Below, piece after piece: positions 1 through 9,224 of a DNA stretch of 33,533 nt. Each line of letters begins with the position of its first letter. Position 1 is the stretch's first letter. The notes under the pieces were generated by a model. That model made no database searches, was not told the origin of the DNA, and saw only the letters and a list, made by a program, of their open reading frames with translations. Position numbers and translations under genes: made by a program. Source of the stretch: a virus; IMG/VR virus record IMGVR_UViG_3300026094_000018, positions 1 to 33,533 of that record. One strand, given 5' to 3'.

Positions 1-118
1 CCACTTACCACTTACCACTTACCACTTACCACTTACCACTTACCACTTACCACTTACCACTTACCACTTACCACTTACCACTTACCACTTACCACTTACC
101 ACTTACCACTTACCACTT
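1..118. repeat. 7-bp tandem repeat (CCACTTA)n
   Basis: Sixteen perfect head-to-tail copies of CCACTTA followed by a partial copy (CCACTT). The array starts at the window edge, so its true length is unknown. It lies just past the 3' end of the large tail gene. Read on the coding (minus) strand the unit is TAAGTGG; because 7 is not a multiple of 3, it places a TAA stop in every frame. No gene is seen in it. It could be slippage-generated, a spacer, or a protein-binding iteron array. Confidence 0.97.
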
Positions 119-151
119 CACCTGTGACACTACATGGTTATGCTTTTTTTT

Positions 152-3100
152 TTATTGCACATCCAAAATGGGTCCTTGTCCCTTGTCACGGTCAGATGGT
201 GAAACAATGAGGCGTTCAGAGGTTGTTTCAATGAACTCCACAGCAGGTCCACCGTCCACTGTTGTTCCGCTGTGATTCAATGCACCGCATGAACCAAGCC
301 CCATTTGGGATCTTGCTGCTGATACACCAGAGGTACTAATTCCTTTGATTCGTTTGGTTGCAGTTCGGAATTCACGGTTGAAGATGTGGTGCCTGTATCT
401 TTTGTATGGGAATTCAGGAGGTTGAATGTCTCCAAGTGGTGTGGAAACAAGTTGGTTGCGGTCCAGGTTGGAGTATCTTGCAGATCCATACAAGGTTTTG
501 TCAGAGTCGTTGTATGCAAACGCGAATCCAAAGACTTGGAAGTAGTTGTTGTGCGTGTATTGATTTTCATCTGTGAGTGGAAAGATGAACTGGATTTTTT
601 GTTGGAACGGAACACGGCGAAACCGTTGCAGGCTATCGGGGTTTCGTTGCCCGGTTGATTCATTCAGGTAATATGTTCCGTTGGGGTACAAGCCGGGAGA
701 CTGCAAGGTTTGGAATCCGGTTTCTTTCAGGAAGTTTCCCGCGTATCGGAATGTTCGTGTGCTATATTCATCCACGTCAATACCCCCCTCCATGATGTAT
801 ACAGGCTGTTCCGCATATGTGGAAACAAGGTCCGAGACATGGATTGAAGATGGGTCCATGTCAAGAGAGTTGCCGGTTGGTTGAATCAAGTTGGATACAT
901 GAATGATGGTTGTGTCATCCAGACGTTCGCGGATAACATCTTGTGTTTTGACCCGATGACGTTCCAAAAGATGTGGTTCAATCAAGGCTCCGTATGTGAG
1001 TCCTGCACGTGAGGGCACGATGTTTTTGAGTTGTTTGAAAAAACCGCGATTGAACTGATCAATATATCTGAAGTATGCATTGAAGTCAATGGATGATGGG
1101 TATTTCATCCAGTATTTCTTGTTGACTGCATTCAGTGCCTGATATGAATCTTGATACAGTGATTCGGGATTTGCAAGCAATGCATTCACGTCTTGGATTC
1201 CAATGCTTGCAGTGATGTCTTGGTCCACACGGGACACCGGAGAAAAGAACACACCAATTGATTTGCTGTCTTTTCGGAATGTATCCAACGATCCCGCCTC
1301 ACTTTTCCTGTCGGGAGACAGAGCACCAAGCAACGTTGCAGATTCCGTTCGCACTTTTGTGTTTGATGTTGCCCGTGATCCACTCTTGACGGGCGGTGTA
1401 TGGTTGTCTCGGAGATAGAATTGAAAGTCGTCGGGTTCCAACGGGGAATATCCTGTTGTGGTGATGGAACCAGAAAACCCGGTGCCCGAAACATCATTTT
1501 CCACCATTGCATCTGCAAAGTCAATGTTGAAAAGCAAATCATCATTGATCCCAACACTTGGATCATACAATGTGGCATTGGATGACAAGAGATTGGTGTT
1601 ATCTGTGTCATATTTGAACGGGGCAATCACATGTTGCTGAAATGTTGATTCGGTCAACGTGCTGGTCCACGCTCGGACGTAATCCACGTCACCATGAAAT
1701 GCATTTGCAACTTCAACAATGCTTGTTGCATCATTCCATTCAACATTGAAACCGGATGTTGGAACCACGCTTGACACCGCAAACCATCCAAGTGCTTGAC
1801 TGATGTCTGACGATGATCCATACGGTGGGATTGGAGACGCTTTTCCGGCACGAACCACAAACGAGGATCCGTCATACGAGATTTGAACGGATGCAAAATT
1901 TCCATCAAAGTATGGAATCCGATTGGAACCTGACCCCACAGTGAACGTTTGTCCTGTTGGTGGCAATGAAATTTCAAGATACCCGTATTCCGATGATGGT
2001 GAAAATGGAACCAAATCCAATGTGGCTATGGGATTGGATGATGAATCGGTGATTTCCAGCAAACGAGATGTTGCAGTATTGAACTGGGTTTTGAACCGCA
2101 TTTCAACATCGGTGATGGGCGTATTCAGATCAACATTGATGCTTTGATTTCCGTAAAACCCAAGAGAATGTGTTTCGTCTTGGATGGTTTGAAATCCAAC
2201 GTCGGATGCATCGCTTGCAGATCCATATTCTCGGATGGATAATCCAACTTTTGGCACTCCATAGATGGAAAGAAGGGCTTCAATACTTCGTCGGGTCCCC
2301 TTGGTCTTGCTCAGGTACGGAATGTTGTTGAGAACACGCCTCCATACTTGTTTGTTGACTTGTTCATATTCCTTTTCATCGTCTCCTACCAAGAATTGAA
2401 ATGCATCTTCCAACTCAAACCCGTTGAATACGTCGTATCCAAAGCTGTTTGCAACGAATTGAGACAGATCCGAACTCAATCCTTCAACGGCGTCTTTGTC
2501 TTCGGACCGGTCATGCACGTACTGCATGTGCTTGATGTATGTCCAGATGATGTCAAAGTAATGTGCCACCAATTTTGTAAACAACTCAAAATCTTGGTTG
2601 CGTTTATCGGCACGGATGAACTCTGGAAGTTGGTTTGACAGTGCGTTTGGGTTGTTTCTGTCATACAGATCCGCACTTGTTTTCAGGTCTTCAAAAAAGG
2701 TTTGGACTGCGGGGTCGTTGATGTCCAGCAAATCACCCCCGGATGTGCGGATGTCGGAGTTGTTGAACATCCATGACTCAAAGCCGTCAAATGCCTCAGA
2801 AAGCGTTGTTTTTTTGTCTTGGAGGGATTGGACCTCTTTTCTTTTTTGTGGGCTTAGAAGCTCTCCTGTGGACGACAGGGCGGCATTAGATGTGATGCTG
2901 TCAATATCATCTTGAATGTCCTGATATACACCCAGTTTGTACTGGAAATTGCGAACACGTTCCAATGCACTTGAAAACTTGATGAAGTTGGAAAAGTCTG
3001 TGTAATCAACGTTTAGATTGGTGTCGCTTGTGCGATCCAACAAGTTTTCAAGAAGCTGATTGCTGGATTGTTCATTACTGTCAAGCAATGTGTCCCATGT

Positions 3101-3952
3101 TTGCCGACCTGTGTCCCGAAAATCGCTTTCTTGTGGGGTTGCATTGAAATCGGGTCCCCTCAAATAAACCAAATCGGTTGGTGATTGAGTCTCAACATAA
3201 CGAACCCGGTCAACATAGCTGGGAAACACTTCTTGATTGATCCAAAATTCTTGGTTTCGTTCAATGTTGTCTGGAACGGGTTCATATGTTTTCAGCACCA
3301 CACTGTTGGGGAAATCGGGAAATGTGGTTGCATCAACCGTCCAATTCACAATATGCAATAGTTGCGACTGTCCAAAATTTGCCACATAATCAAAACTGGA
3401 CCCATCGGCGTCTTCAGAGAAAAATGACAAAAACGTTTCTTGGAATGGAACGTCCACAACCTTGGAACCGATCAACTTGGGGAGAACTCTGATTTCCGTT
3501 CGGTCTTCAGAAATTTCATGAACAAACAATTTCATGCCAATCCGACTTCCAAGATTGCGTCTTAAAATGTCTTGTTGCTCCGATATTGGTGCAAGCTGGA
3601 AGTTTTCGGGGATTCTTGGGTAAATCACCTTTCTCAAGAAGTTGTAACGCAGAATGTACCCTGTTTCATTTTCAAGAGACAGTTGATTCAGGTGTTGGTA
3701 TGTCGGAACCAACAGTTGACCTTCTTGATTGATCTTATATGCCTTTGACGTGAAATCGTCTCGGAAAGAACCATCATCTGCATTGTATGCTGCAATTTCA
3801 ACAAAGTCGGTTCTGATATCGCCAAAAAACCCACCTTGTGTTCCCCGAAAAAACTTGTTGGCTTCATTTGGTGATATGAATGAAGCCCGTTTCAGAGGCT
3901 CAAATGGTGGTTCAGGCTGGATATTCCGAAATGCCTCATTGATATTTGTCAT
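152..3952 (-). CDS. giant baseplate wedge/tail protein, gp7 or P2 gpI-like, with LamG-like insert
   Basis: A 1266-residue structural protein, the last gene of the baseplate cluster. About residues 550-590 hold a stretch typical of tail protein I/TssG-type proteins (IEALLSIYGVPKV followed by IREYG). The next ~200 residues are beta-rich and read like a LamG/concanavalin-type lectin domain (HGDVDYVRAWTSTLTE near its end). The N-terminal ~500 residues are unlike anything I recognise. It follows gp25 and gp6 homologues, the place of gp7 in T4 (1032 aa) and of gpI in P2, so a wedge component joining baseplate to fibres is the best inference. The start is ATG 19 nt after the upstream stop. The stop is TAA, followed by a T-rich stretch and the heptamer array. 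Confidence 0.8.
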   Translation of the reverse strand: MTNINEAFRNIQPEPPFEPLKRASFISPNEANKFFRGTQGGFFGDIRTDFVEIAAYNADDGSFRDDFTSKAYKINQEGQLLVPTYQHLNQLSLENETGYILRYNFLRKVIYPRIPENFQLAPISEQQDILRRNLGSRIGMKLFVHEISEDRTEIRVLPKLIGSKVVDVPFQETFLSFFSEDADGSSFDYVANFGQSQLLHIVNWTVDATTFPDFPNSVVLKTYEPVPDNIERNQEFWINQEVFPSYVDRVRYVETQSPTDLVYLRGPDFNATPQESDFRDTGRQTWDTLLDSNEQSSNQLLENLLDRTSDTNLNVDYTDFSNFIKFSSALERVRNFQYKLGVYQDIQDDIDSITSNAALSSTGELLSPQKRKEVQSLQDKKTTLSEAFDGFESWMFNNSDIRTSGGDLLDINDPAVQTFFEDLKTSADLYDRNNPNALSNQLPEFIRADKRNQDFELFTKLVAHYFDIIWTYIKHMQYVHDRSEDKDAVEGLSSDLSQFVANSFGYDVFNGFELEDAFQFLVGDDEKEYEQVNKQVWRRVLNNIPYLSKTKGTRRSIEALLSIYGVPKVGLSIREYGSASDASDVGFQTIQDETHSLGFYGNQSINVDLNTPITDVEMRFKTQFNTATSRLLEITDSSSNPIATLDLVPFSPSSEYGYLEISLPPTGQTFTVGSGSNRIPYFDGNFASVQISYDGSSFVVRAGKASPIPPYGSSSDISQALGWFAVSSVVPTSGFNVEWNDATSIVEVANAFHGDVDYVRAWTSTLTESTFQQHVIAPFKYDTDNTNLLSSNATLYDPSVGINDDLLFNIDFADAMVENDVSGTGFSGSITTTGYSPLEPDDFQFYLRDNHTPPVKSGSRATSNTKVRTESATLLGALSPDRKSEAGSLDTFRKDSKSIGVFFSPVSRVDQDITASIGIQDVNALLANPESLYQDSYQALNAVNKKYWMKYPSSIDFNAYFRYIDQFNRGFFKQLKNIVPSRAGLTYGALIEPHLLERHRVKTQDVIRERLDDTTIIHVSNLIQPTGNSLDMDPSSIHVSDLVSTYAEQPVYIMEGGIDVDEYSTRTFRYAGNFLKETGFQTLQSPGLYPNGTYYLNESTGQRNPDSLQRFRRVPFQQKIQFIFPLTDENQYTHNNYFQVFGFAFAYNDSDKTLYGSARYSNLDRNQLVSTPLGDIQPPEFPYKRYRHHIFNREFRTATKRIKGISTSGVSAARSQMGLGSCGALNHSGTTVDGGPAVEFIETTSERLIVSPSDRDKGQGPILDVQ

Positions 3953-3971
3953 TTTTCGTGTTTTTTTCTTT

Positions 3972-4319
3972 TTATCTCAATTCATCTGGCGTTTCAACCA
4001 CCAACTGCACTGACGATCCGTCAGGATTCGCTTTCATGCTTACCCTAAAAAACAGTCCATCTCCGAAATCTAAACACACGGATGATATATCTGCAACCCA
4101 ATCCTTGACATGTCCCTGTCTAACAAGAGTATACAACGCTTCTTTATTTTCTATGTCTTGGGGTTCAAAATCGGGTTTCTGTTCCCCAAAGGCTTGGTCT
4201 GGATTTGGTAGACCATATTTATCCCAATTTGGGACGGATTCTTGAGACGATGCATCCGTTTCGGGATCCGACGGTGTGTTGTTGTTGAGTTTTTCGTTTT
4301 TCAAACTTTCAAATGCCAT
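3972..4319 (-). CDS. hypothetical protein in the baseplate operon
   Basis: A protein of about 115 residues that I do not recognise. The first ~60 residues are hydrophilic, rich in Asn, Ser, Pro and Glu and probably disordered; the C-terminal half alternates in a beta-strand pattern (FRVSMKANPDGSSVQLVVE). A longer frame opens with TTG at 4328, but ATG at 4319 sits 1 nt past the upstream TGA (4321-4323), a layout typical of translational coupling, so I chose it. Placed between tail genes and co-oriented, it is probably a minor virion or assembly protein. Confidence 0.75.
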   Translation of the reverse strand: MAFESLKNEKLNNNTPSDPETDASSQESVPNWDKYGLPNPDQAFGEQKPDFEPQDIENKEALYTLVRQGHVKDWVADISSVCLDFGDGLFFRVSMKANPDGSSVQLVVETPDELR

Positions 4320-4320
4320 A

Positions 4321-4587
4321 TCATTCAATGGTTATTGTATTGGTGCTTTGGTTGTTTGGATCGTCATTTGGATCAGCAAGTTGTGATATATCACGGTCAA
4401 TCACCTTTCTAAGTTGATCGCGGTCATACACAGGACGAACCAAGTTGATTGATAGCCGAGATGTGGGATCTTGTTGTCCCGAAAATTTGATTTCTCCGTT
4501 GGGATTTCTCTCGTATTCTGTGGGTGATTCAGTAGAATCAATGAGTCGGTCTTGATCCAAACGTGGGTCATTTGTTGAAATTGCCAT
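4321..4587 (-). CDS. small hypothetical protein in the baseplate operon
   Basis: An 88-residue acidic, Asn/Asp-rich protein of unknown function (start MAISTNDPRLDQDRL, end NTITIE). Residues ~45-68 (LSINLVRPVYDRDQLRKVIDRD) may form a short helix. No cysteines, no membrane segment. ATG lies 8 nt after the upstream stop and the TGA stop couples to the next ATG. Probably a minor baseplate or tail-completion protein, judged only by position. Confidence 0.72.
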   Translation of the reverse strand: MAISTNDPRLDQDRLIDSTESPTEYERNPNGEIKFSGQQDPTSRLSINLVRPVYDRDQLRKVIDRDISQLADPNDDPNNQSTNTITIE

Positions 4588-4595
4588 TTTCTATA

Positions 4596-5618
4596 TCACC
4601 GTTCAAGTTTGAATGTGTTTGTGGTTGGGGTAAGATCGTATGAATTACCCCAAATGTCATGAGTGTATTCAAGGTGTATGGTATAATACCGGTTTGGCAT
4701 CCATCCCGTGAAGTCCACATCAAAGTAATATCCGTCTTGTGCATTGAAACTGCATGTGGACGCATCGGAAAATGGAATGATCGTCTTGCCAGTTACTTGG
4801 TCTTTGATTTGATATTTCACGGAACCATCTGCGAGATACCGGGACGTTTTGTCGGTTGCTTCTTCAACAAACGGTTGTTTTTGGAATCGTGGTTCCACGA
4901 TCACATGAAAGCGATACAGCTTATTTGCATGATAGTGCTCATTTTTCAGTTCACGAAATCTTGATACCGGTTGATCATTCAGCGACAATGCAACAGCATT
5001 TTCGGTGTCAACGTCTGAATCATCAAACTTGAGAACCATTCGGGGCTGATAAATGGTATGGGTTTGTTCCCCGAAATACTTGAGAACCACGTTTTCGGCG
5101 TTGTTTGGGTATTTTGGAACAAGACGCAGCAATAGCCCGTTATTGTTTAATCCCGCAACCCAATCATCAAATATATCGTTAATTTCAATGTCAATGTCAC
5201 TTCTTTGAAATCTATATGAATCAACGGATTCTATTGCCGAAAAAAAGTCTCCCCCTGGAGTATTCCAATCTATCCCTGTTCCTGTTTCATTCCACGTCAC
5301 TCCGTCTGGAGAAATGCCGGTTTGAAATTTACGACCAGTTCCGCGTTTAAACGGTTTTGACAATGCGGCAATGGCAATGTCATATTCAATGGGCAAACTT
5401 GAAACTTCGGTGGTGGTAAATTGAACTGAACATGAATAGTTGATGCCAGACAATCCATCAATCTTGTTTATCAGCTGGTCCACGTCAAACATGCAGACAA
5501 TACGAGATTCATCGCCGTTCACACGATCCAATTCAAGAATTTCATCACTACCCACGTTTTTGTCGGTATTGTATTCATATATGGTTGAATCCTTGATAGG
5601 TGTTGCAAAGTGGTACAT
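4596..5618 (-). CDS. tail structural protein with DNRLRE-like beta domain
   Basis: A 340-residue beta-rich protein following gp6. Its N-terminal half resembles DNRLRE/galactose-binding-type domains: it opens with a diagnostic-looking segment (ATPIKDSTIYEYN) and near residues 145-200 has an extended strand ending QPRMVLKF, as in that family. The C-terminal 120 residues form a second beta domain with Tyr/Phe-rich strands (DGYYFDVDFTGWMPNRYY). These features suit a baseplate or fibre-attachment protein that may bind carbohydrate. ATG start 30 nt after the gp6 stop. The domain call is by eye and moderate. Confidence 0.75.
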   Translation of the reverse strand: MYHFATPIKDSTIYEYNTDKNVGSDEILELDRVNGDESRIVCMFDVDQLINKIDGLSGINYSCSVQFTTTEVSSLPIEYDIAIAALSKPFKRGTGRKFQTGISPDGVTWNETGTGIDWNTPGGDFFSAIESVDSYRFQRSDIDIEINDIFDDWVAGLNNNGLLLRLVPKYPNNAENVVLKYFGEQTHTIYQPRMVLKFDDSDVDTENAVALSLNDQPVSRFRELKNEHYHANKLYRFHVIVEPRFQKQPFVEEATDKTSRYLADGSVKYQIKDQVTGKTIIPFSDASTCSFNAQDGYYFDVDFTGWMPNRYYTIHLEYTHDIWGNSYDLTPTTNTFKLER

Positions 5619-5648
5619 GATTTTTTTTGCGGTTTGAATGAAATTTTA

Positions 5649-7520
5649 TCACTTGGCGCGACCCACAATATCGGAGTCTGGAAACTTTACCTCAAAGATG
5701 CTTGGATCTTGACTTGGGTATACGATCCCATCACGGGTTGCGCTTTCAATATCATATACGTTGTCCGAATACTCACCACCCCCAAATTTATTGGTGATTT
5801 CAAAACTGGACACGTTTTGAATACCTGGAATTTCATTGATCTCACGAACAATCTGTCCAATCACGATGGGCTGTTTGAAGTTTTGGTTGTCGTTATCAAA
5901 CAACTCTCTCACTTTTGAAAGAGCCTGCATCAACACCCTGTTCTTGTTGTACGTGGAGTACACAAGAATTTCAAATTCAATCCCGATGTTGATCACAAAC
6001 CCATCCTTGATGTTGACAGCGTCGGTTAGCATTCGGAATTCATCAAGGTACGTGATTAGGTTTTGCTTGACCGTATCATTCAGCGTTGTGAAATTCTTGT
6101 TTTCGTCATACCCAAGCACGTAAAGGTTGACGCCAAATGGGTTATTGATTTCAGATTCTTGTCGTGTCGCAATTTCATCAGTGGACGGATAAACCTTTGC
6201 AATGGAACCATACCGAGATGGCATGTTAAGAGTGCGAACCACGTAATCTTGTTTTGTAACAACACGATCTTGTGCTTTGAAAAATGCGCGTGCGTTGTTC
6301 TTGATTTCTTGAATAGACTCTTGTCCAGCACCCCCTGTTGCTGCCTGTGGATTTTCAACGCCCAAACTTGATTGCACGTCTTGAATATCTTGTTGACTTC
6401 CCCCGAGTTGAGACGAATTAAATTGCACGTCATCAATCACCACAAGATCCGATTGGGGAACATTGCTTTCTACACCGCCACCGCTCGCATATTCCACTGT
6501 GAGTGTGGTGTTGTATGGAACTTGTCCATATGTTGTGGTTTCAAGAAAGTTTGATGGATCAAGGGGTTGTGTGAGTTGTTGGGTGGGTTTCAAGATGGGA
6601 TTCCCAATAGTGGTCCCGGATGGCACCACCTCTTGATTGATGTTTTGTCCATCACCGCTTCCAAACCGAAGTTCCACATTACCGTCACGGGAAATGCGGC
6701 GAATGAATCGTCTCGGTGTCCGAGACAGCTTCAACAAGTATTCAACATTTTCATCTTGTGAGAACCGGGGATTGATGTTGCTTGAGTTTTTGAATTCTTG
6801 GAACACCGTTTCTTGGGCTAAGTAGGGAACCTGAAACCAGCGATTCCCATCTGAGTCTCGGACTTCAATAATGTCAATGAAATCTTCATCGGATATTGTG
6901 ATGGATGTATACGGTTTCGGTTGGTCAAAGTCAAACGTTTGTGTCTTGACTTCTCCTGCAACTGCTGGAACTTGTTTGCGAAGTAAATACGACGTGGGTT
7001 CTCCCGTTCCGGGATCTTCGGTCCATATTTCAACATCCAGTGGATCATCAAAACGGTCCACTGTAAAATCAACCTCCCGAGTTGTTCTAAATTTCACATC
7101 TGGATTGGATTGACTTGAAACAATCATTTGCTCTTGAATGGATGGGATCACATCAAAATCCGGCTCCAAGTCTCCAGTATCCGGGTTGTTGCGCACCGGA
7201 GCAACCACGAAAACATCAAGCATTGTTTGTGCTGGTCGGCTCAATTTGGGCACATATCCCAATGCTTGTGCCATTGCCACAACGTTTTTTCTTTCCTTGG
7301 CGTATTGGATGAAGTTTTCTTGAAACTGCTGATCTGTGTAAAAGGAAAGAACGTCTCCCACATACGAAGCCAGTTCAAGATAAATGGTGCCGATAGATTC
7401 GTCGGAGAAATCCTGGTATGTATCGGGGTAATATGCACGAGTGAACTCAATCAGGTCTTGCTTGATTGAATCAAAGTCGCGTGAAAGATACCGTATGTCT
7501 TTGGTCTTTTCTTGTGGCAT
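5649..7520 (-). CDS. 6: baseplate wedge subunit, T4 gp6/Baseplate_J family
   Basis: A 623-residue homologue of T4 gp6 (660 aa), the J-like wedge protein that forms the inner ring of the baseplate. The N-terminus has the family pattern: a short basic stretch, YLSRDFDSIKQDLIEF, then an LASYVGDVLSFYTDQQ motif that places the helical domain, then ALGYVPKLSRPA. The middle is beta-rich with a conserved-looking VELRFGSGDGQNI, and the C-terminal third (from about residue 430) carries the TKQDYVVRTLNMPSRYGSIAKV segment typical of J/gp6 proteins. It lies directly downstream of gp25, as in T4 and in T6SS (TssE/TssF). The start is ATG after a T-rich leader. Confidence 0.93.
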   Translation of the reverse strand: MPQEKTKDIRYLSRDFDSIKQDLIEFTRAYYPDTYQDFSDESIGTIYLELASYVGDVLSFYTDQQFQENFIQYAKERKNVVAMAQALGYVPKLSRPAQTMLDVFVVAPVRNNPDTGDLEPDFDVIPSIQEQMIVSSQSNPDVKFRTTREVDFTVDRFDDPLDVEIWTEDPGTGEPTSYLLRKQVPAVAGEVKTQTFDFDQPKPYTSITISDEDFIDIIEVRDSDGNRWFQVPYLAQETVFQEFKNSSNINPRFSQDENVEYLLKLSRTPRRFIRRISRDGNVELRFGSGDGQNINQEVVPSGTTIGNPILKPTQQLTQPLDPSNFLETTTYGQVPYNTTLTVEYASGGGVESNVPQSDLVVIDDVQFNSSQLGGSQQDIQDVQSSLGVENPQAATGGAGQESIQEIKNNARAFFKAQDRVVTKQDYVVRTLNMPSRYGSIAKVYPSTDEIATRQESEINNPFGVNLYVLGYDENKNFTTLNDTVKQNLITYLDEFRMLTDAVNIKDGFVINIGIEFEILVYSTYNKNRVLMQALSKVRELFDNDNQNFKQPIVIGQIVREINEIPGIQNVSSFEITNKFGGGEYSDNVYDIESATRDGIVYPSQDPSIFEVKFPDSDIVGRAK

Positions 7521-7554
7521 GTGGTGTTTTATTTGTTATCATTCATTGGAACGT

Positions 7555-7938
7555 TCAATTTTCGGTTCCGATGGACAACGACACATTTCCTTGTTGTCCC
7601 GGCAATTCAGATGCAGTGAATGCAATGTCAACCATGATGCTTTTGTTGGATGTAGCATCCACATTCAAGTTGTTGATGGTGACGTATGGCATGAAACGTG
7701 ACACTGAATCCCGGATCTCTTGTTCAATTGCAGAGATGTTAGATTGGTTTTGTTCCCGATACAAGATCCGATACAGCAATGTACCGAACTCGGGGTTCAT
7801 GATGCGTTCACCTCTTCTTGTTGAGAGCAGATTGACAAGATTGGCTTTGATTTGATCAATGTCTTGGAAGGTTTTGTCAAAGTACCCACCATGGTTGGTT
7901 CGCCGCATTGGATAGTTGAGTCCAATGGATGATGTCAT
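7555..7938 (-). CDS. 25: baseplate wedge subunit gp25 (GPW/gp25 family)
   Basis: 127 residues, close to T4 gp25 (132 aa). The family hallmarks are visible: DIDQIKANLVNLLSTRRGERIMNPEFG (residues ~27-53), where the Arg-x-Gly-Glu-Arg and following NPxFG loop mark the core, then a helix with an EQEIRDSV-type sequence and terminal beta strands. The fold resembles lysozyme but the protein is structural; it starts sheath polymerisation in contractile systems. It is 34 nt upstream of gp6 in the same operon. Confidence 0.95.
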   Translation of the reverse strand: MTSSIGLNYPMRRTNHGGYFDKTFQDIDQIKANLVNLLSTRRGERIMNPEFGTLLYRILYREQNQSNISAIEQEIRDSVSRFMPYVTINNLNVDATSNKSIMVDIAFTASELPGQQGNVSLSIGTEN

Positions 7939-7969
7939 AGCATTTATTGGTAATTTCGGTTTTTTTGTT

Positions 7970-8599
7970 TCACGGTGACCAATTCACATTTCCAGACGCT
8001 TTTTTCTTTTTAGCTTCATCAGAAATCTTTTTGGCGTTTTGGGTTACTTGATTGAAAAACTGGTCGTCATTTTTCAATGCTTTTTTGGCTCGTGGACTCA
8101 TCTCACTATCGGGATCTACTCCTTGAACGCGATTTCCCATGTCTTGTTGTTCCATGTTGTCATGCTGCTGATTTCCGGGTCCATAGTTGGATGGATCAAA
8201 TGACATTCCACTTGGATTGGGTTGTGTGCCTTGGTTGTTGGATTCATTCAGTCCCATCTCTTGGGCTTTTCGGATCTTCTCTTTGATGGTTGCGATTTCA
8301 CGATCTTCATCTTCCGACGCCATTTTGTTGATGGAGTCTGTCAGTTTCCGGGAGTTGTCATGCATGTTTTGGTTCTTCAAAGCATTGTTCAACACCGGAT
8401 CATCGGAAGATGATCCAGATGATGACGGCATCATGTCATGCAACTCAGCAAGAACTTGTTTGCGAGTTGCTTTTTGACTTTTTTTGATTTCGGTCACCAT
8501 CATTTTTTTGAAGGCGGGAAGAACCTTTTGTCTGATTTCTTTTTTGACTTGCGATTCAACCAATTTTTGAACAATGGTCAGGATTTTGTTTTTCTTCAT
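7970..8599 (-). CDS. hypothetical protein, Lys-rich coiled-coil N-terminus and Q/N-rich centre
   Basis: 209 residues, unrecognised. Residues 1-55 are strongly basic and helical with heptad-like spacing (LVESQVKKEIRQKV), then a Ser/Asp linker, a second charged helix (~85-112), and a low-complexity Gln/Asn/Met-rich stretch (GPGNQQHDNMEQQDMGN). The C-terminus is basic again. This composition recalls scaffold or chaperone-like tail assembly proteins, but that is inference from composition and position between the spike and gp25 genes. ATG start; 72 nt leader containing a TATATATAAG sequence that overlaps the upstream stop. Confidence 0.8.
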   Translation of the reverse strand: MKKNKILTIVQKLVESQVKKEIRQKVLPAFKKMMVTEIKKSQKATRKQVLAELHDMMPSSSGSSSDDPVLNNALKNQNMHDNSRKLTDSINKMASEDEDREIATIKEKIRKAQEMGLNESNNQGTQPNPSGMSFDPSNYGPGNQQHDNMEQQDMGNRVQGVDPDSEMSPRAKKALKNDDQFFNQVTQNAKKISDEAKKKKASGNVNWSP

Positions 8600-8671
8600 G
8601 TCTGGATTGGTTTTTTTATGTGGCTACGTGATGGGAATACGTGCAAATTTTTTCAGGATGCTCTCATAAAC

Positions 8672-9217
8672 TTATATATAGCCTTGAAATGGATATGGGA
8701 CAGGAATCGGAGCGCCGGTGGGTTGTGGTGTGAGTCCTGTTGTTATTCCGGACACCGTTGCAAGGTGTGCTTGGATGGGAGTGATCAATGAATTCTCAAC
8801 AAACTCTTGAATGGTATCGCTCGTTGTTGGAATGGTGGTTTGAAATGTTCCGGGGTTCACAATGGCGTTTGAAACAACTTGTGTGCTTGGTGGGGGAGGC
8901 ATCGTTGTTTCCAGGCGCGCGCCTGTCCAATATCCAATCACAGCAGTTTGAAACGCGGTTGCAATTTGTGCATTGATTGAAACCGTGCTTGATGCAGCAG
9001 ATTGAAATGCAGCAACCAATGCAGATTGAAATGCATTAACGTTGGCTTGAACAACAGCATTTCCATATAATGCATCTTGTCCGCTCTTCTTGATCATTTC
9101 GTCATACCACGTCGTGAATTGTCGTGCCATGTCTGATATTGAAAGAACAGACCGCGATACGTTAGATGTTAAAATTTCAACAAGATTATCGCGTTGTTGT
9201 TGAAAGTCAATTGCCAT
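8672..9217 (-). CDS. hypothetical virion protein, Ala/Thr-rich
   Basis: About 181 residues from the ATG at 9217 (MAIDFQQQRDNLVEIL). The frame is open further upstream but that part overlaps the spike gene, and 9217 lies 7 nt after its stop. The first 130 residues look helical with repeated Ala-Phe-Gln-Ser/Thr phrases (NAFQSALVAAFQSAASS, IATAFQTAVIGYW); the C-terminus is Pro/Thr-rich and ends PYPFQGYI. No catalytic motif. It sits between the gp5-like and gp25 genes, so a minor baseplate role is likely. Confidence 0.82.
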   Translation of the reverse strand: MAIDFQQQRDNLVEILTSNVSRSVLSISDMARQFTTWYDEMIKKSGQDALYGNAVVQANVNAFQSALVAAFQSAASSTVSINAQIATAFQTAVIGYWTGARLETTMPPPPSTQVVSNAIVNPGTFQTTIPTTSDTIQEFVENSLITPIQAHLATVSGITTGLTPQPTGAPIPVPYPFQGYI

Positions 9218-9224
9218 TTTTTTA

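Noticed and set aside
1-118. CRISPR array
   Set aside because: The 7-bp units are directly joined with no spacers.
386-658. Plus-strand open frames across the tail genes and elsewhere
   Set aside because: They lie opposite strong minus-strand genes, lack family sequence and have the low-complexity look of antisense frames.
8660-8690. T4-type late promoter (TATAAATA) upstream of the tail genes
   Set aside because: Only loose TATATATAAG or TATAAAA matches were found by eye; none is exact or placed consistently enough to annotate.
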